From JABDMH01 sp965223165 (GTDB taxonomy: Bacteria > Bacteroidota > Bacteroidia > Chitinophagales > Saprospiraceae), in contig CBDCVQ010000019.1 of NCBI GenBank assembly GCA_965223165.1, positions 62,001-126,000 of the forward strand: DNA of 64,000 bases, given 5' to 3'. The translations under genes were made by a program, and so were the position numbers. Shown one piece after another: positions 62,914 to 64,000 of this stretch. The notes under the pieces were generated by a model. It had not been told where the DNA came from and ran no database searches. It saw only the letters and a list, made by a program, of their open reading frames with translations. Numbering within the stretch: the stretch's first letter is position 1; each line of letters begins with the position of its first letter.

Positions 62914-64000
62914 CTATGCGGCACTTGCGTTGGTCAAAATTCTCATAGTCCTAGGGATAACGATATCTCTAATCACGGCAAGCTCTTGTGTGCGGAGCAA
63001 GAGGTGCAAGGCCAAATAAATCACCCCCCCGGCAAGCCCTCCCGCGATCAGGTGAAGTACTGGAGTCCCTGGTTGCATGTAGACGAAAAACAGGAGTGCG
63101 GTCCCCATGGTCAAACTGATCGCAAAGGTCTTCCAAACATCAGTCACTTGCTCCCTGATCGAGTAGGCCAGATACGTCTTCGTATACCATACGCTGATGA
63201 GCAGGTTGATGTAGGCAGAGACGATCTCCGACCAGATCAGACCGTATAGTCCAAAATTAACGCCCACCAAAATGGAGATCGTAATGCTCACCTTGTAGAA
63301 TATTTCCAACCGTAAGGTCAGATCAGATCGGCCCCGGGCAAGCAAGGCATGGTGAAAAATCCGACTAAAATGATAGATAACCCCGGAGACACACAGCAAT
63401 TGCAGCATCGGCACACAAGCCATCCACTTCTCTCCCACCAGCACAACAATAAATGGCTCGGCCAAGACGCCTAAAAGCACCATCGAGGGTACCAGCACAA
63501 AGGTATTTAGGCGGATCACGGTGCGATAGACCTCCTTAAATCGCTGCTGGTCATCTTGGATCTTGGCGAGAAAAGGATAAGTGACCTTATTCACTGTCTC
63601 AAAAACGGTCAGGGCAGTTACTTTCTTAAAATGCGCCGCCTGGCTATATAATCCTAACGTAGCTGCGGCAAAAAACCGGCCGATCAAGAGCTGATAGATG
63701 TGTCGGTACAGTCGGTTTAGCAAACCCGCCAATAACACCTTGTAGCCAAAATTGAAGAGCCTGCGAAATGATGCCGTACTAAATCGGAACGATGGCCACC
63801 ATCTGTTCAGATAGCAGAGCACCATCGTGTTGATCAGGCTCATCAGGCCAAATTGAGCCACCAGACTCCATACGCCATAACCAAGATATGCCATAGCGAT
63901 GGCTACCACACTCGAAATGAGGATCGTAAAGATCCGCACACGCGCCAAGGTTTTGTAGTCAATCTTTTGGCTGAATACCGCATGCTGCACAATCGAAAAG
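62914..64000 (-). CDS. Wzx-type polysaccharide flippase (N-terminus beyond the window)
   Basis: At least 362 residues. The frame is open through the right edge (the GTG at 63990 is internal), and family members are usually ~480 residues, so about 120 N-terminal residues are missing. Features include QKIDYKTLARVRIFTILISSVV, YGVWSLVAQFGLMSLINTMV, FNFGYKVLLAGLLNRLYRHIYQLLIGRFF, LGLYSQAAHFKK and several later helices, matching the MOP-superfamily flippases (WzxC/TuaB type). It moves undecaprenyl-linked repeat units across the membrane. It lies 27 bp upstream of the polymerase gene. Confidence 0.9.
   Translation of the reverse strand, partial: FSIVQHAVFSQKIDYKTLARVRIFTILISSVVAIAMAYLGYGVWSLVAQFGLMSLINTMVLCYLNRWWPSFRFSTASFRRLFNFGYKVLLAGLLNRLYRHIYQLLIGRFFAAATLGLYSQAAHFKKVTALTVFETVNKVTYPFLAKIQDDQQRFKEVYRTVIRLNTFVLVPSMVLLGVLAEPFIVVLVGEKWMACVPMLQLLCVSGVIYHFSRIFHHALLARGRSDLTLRLEIFYKVSITISILVGVNFGLYGLIWSEIVSAYINLLISVWYTKTYLAYSIREQVTDVWKTFAISLTMGTALLFFVYMQPGTPVLHLIAGGLAGGVIYLALHLLLRTQELAVIRDIVIPRTMRILTNASAA

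Overview
The window looks like a Bacteroidota chromosome, most likely a Saprospiria/Lewinella-type marine gliding or filamentous bacterium. That placement is inferred. It rests on secreted proteins with C-terminal type IX secretion (T9SS) sorting domains, SprB/PKD-like and HYR-like surface repeats, Reg_prop/Y_Y_Y sensor kinases, and one good TTG-N20-TAnnTTTG promoter. I saw no tRNA, rRNA, CRISPR array or intact insertion sequence.

Region 1 (1-23979, minus strand) is one uninterrupted reading frame that runs off the left edge: at least 7,993 codons of a giant secreted protein. It has a signal peptide, about 600 residues of unrecognised Cys-bearing sequence, three ~80-residue SprB/PKD-like modules, and then about 74 tandem ~97-residue HYR-like domains with six cysteines each. 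In the left two thirds these are organised as a five-domain higher-order repeat of ~1,460 bp that has been copied and homogenised. The conspicuous plus-strand frames here are antisense shadows.

Region 2 (24.7-34.8 kb, minus strand) holds three paralogous ~1,040-residue membrane sensor kinases: Reg_prop beta-propeller, Y_Y_Y, one transmembrane helix, coiled coil, HisKA-like and a degenerate HATPase domain. Their spacers contain a divergent, MITE-like element with terminal inverted repeats.

Region 3 (35.8-42.4 kb, plus strand) encodes three secreted proteins: a HExxHxxGxxH metalloprotease, a parallel beta-helix protein, and a HExxH protein with a SprB-like module. All end in T9SS-type sorting domains. 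Two hairpins, one followed by a T-run, are terminator candidates.

Region 4 (42.5-64.0 kb, minus strand) is a polysaccharide biosynthesis cluster. Read in transcription order it has a Wzx-type flippase (cut by the right edge), a frameshifted Wzy/ligase-type polymerase, a GT4, a NodB deacetylase, an asparagine-synthetase paralogue lacking its catalytic Cys, a GNAT, an ATP-grasp protein, a second GT4, a complete AsnB, a second deacetylase, a second FemAB-like GNAT, a DUF354 GT-B protein, an MBOAT/SGNH O-acylation pair, a third deacetylase, a divergent deacetylase-like protein, a membrane protein and, after a 733-bp gap, the initiating sugar-phosphate transferase. The gene set suggests a Wzx/Wzy-type exopolysaccharide with N-deacetylated, O-acylated and possibly amidated or aminoacylated sugars.
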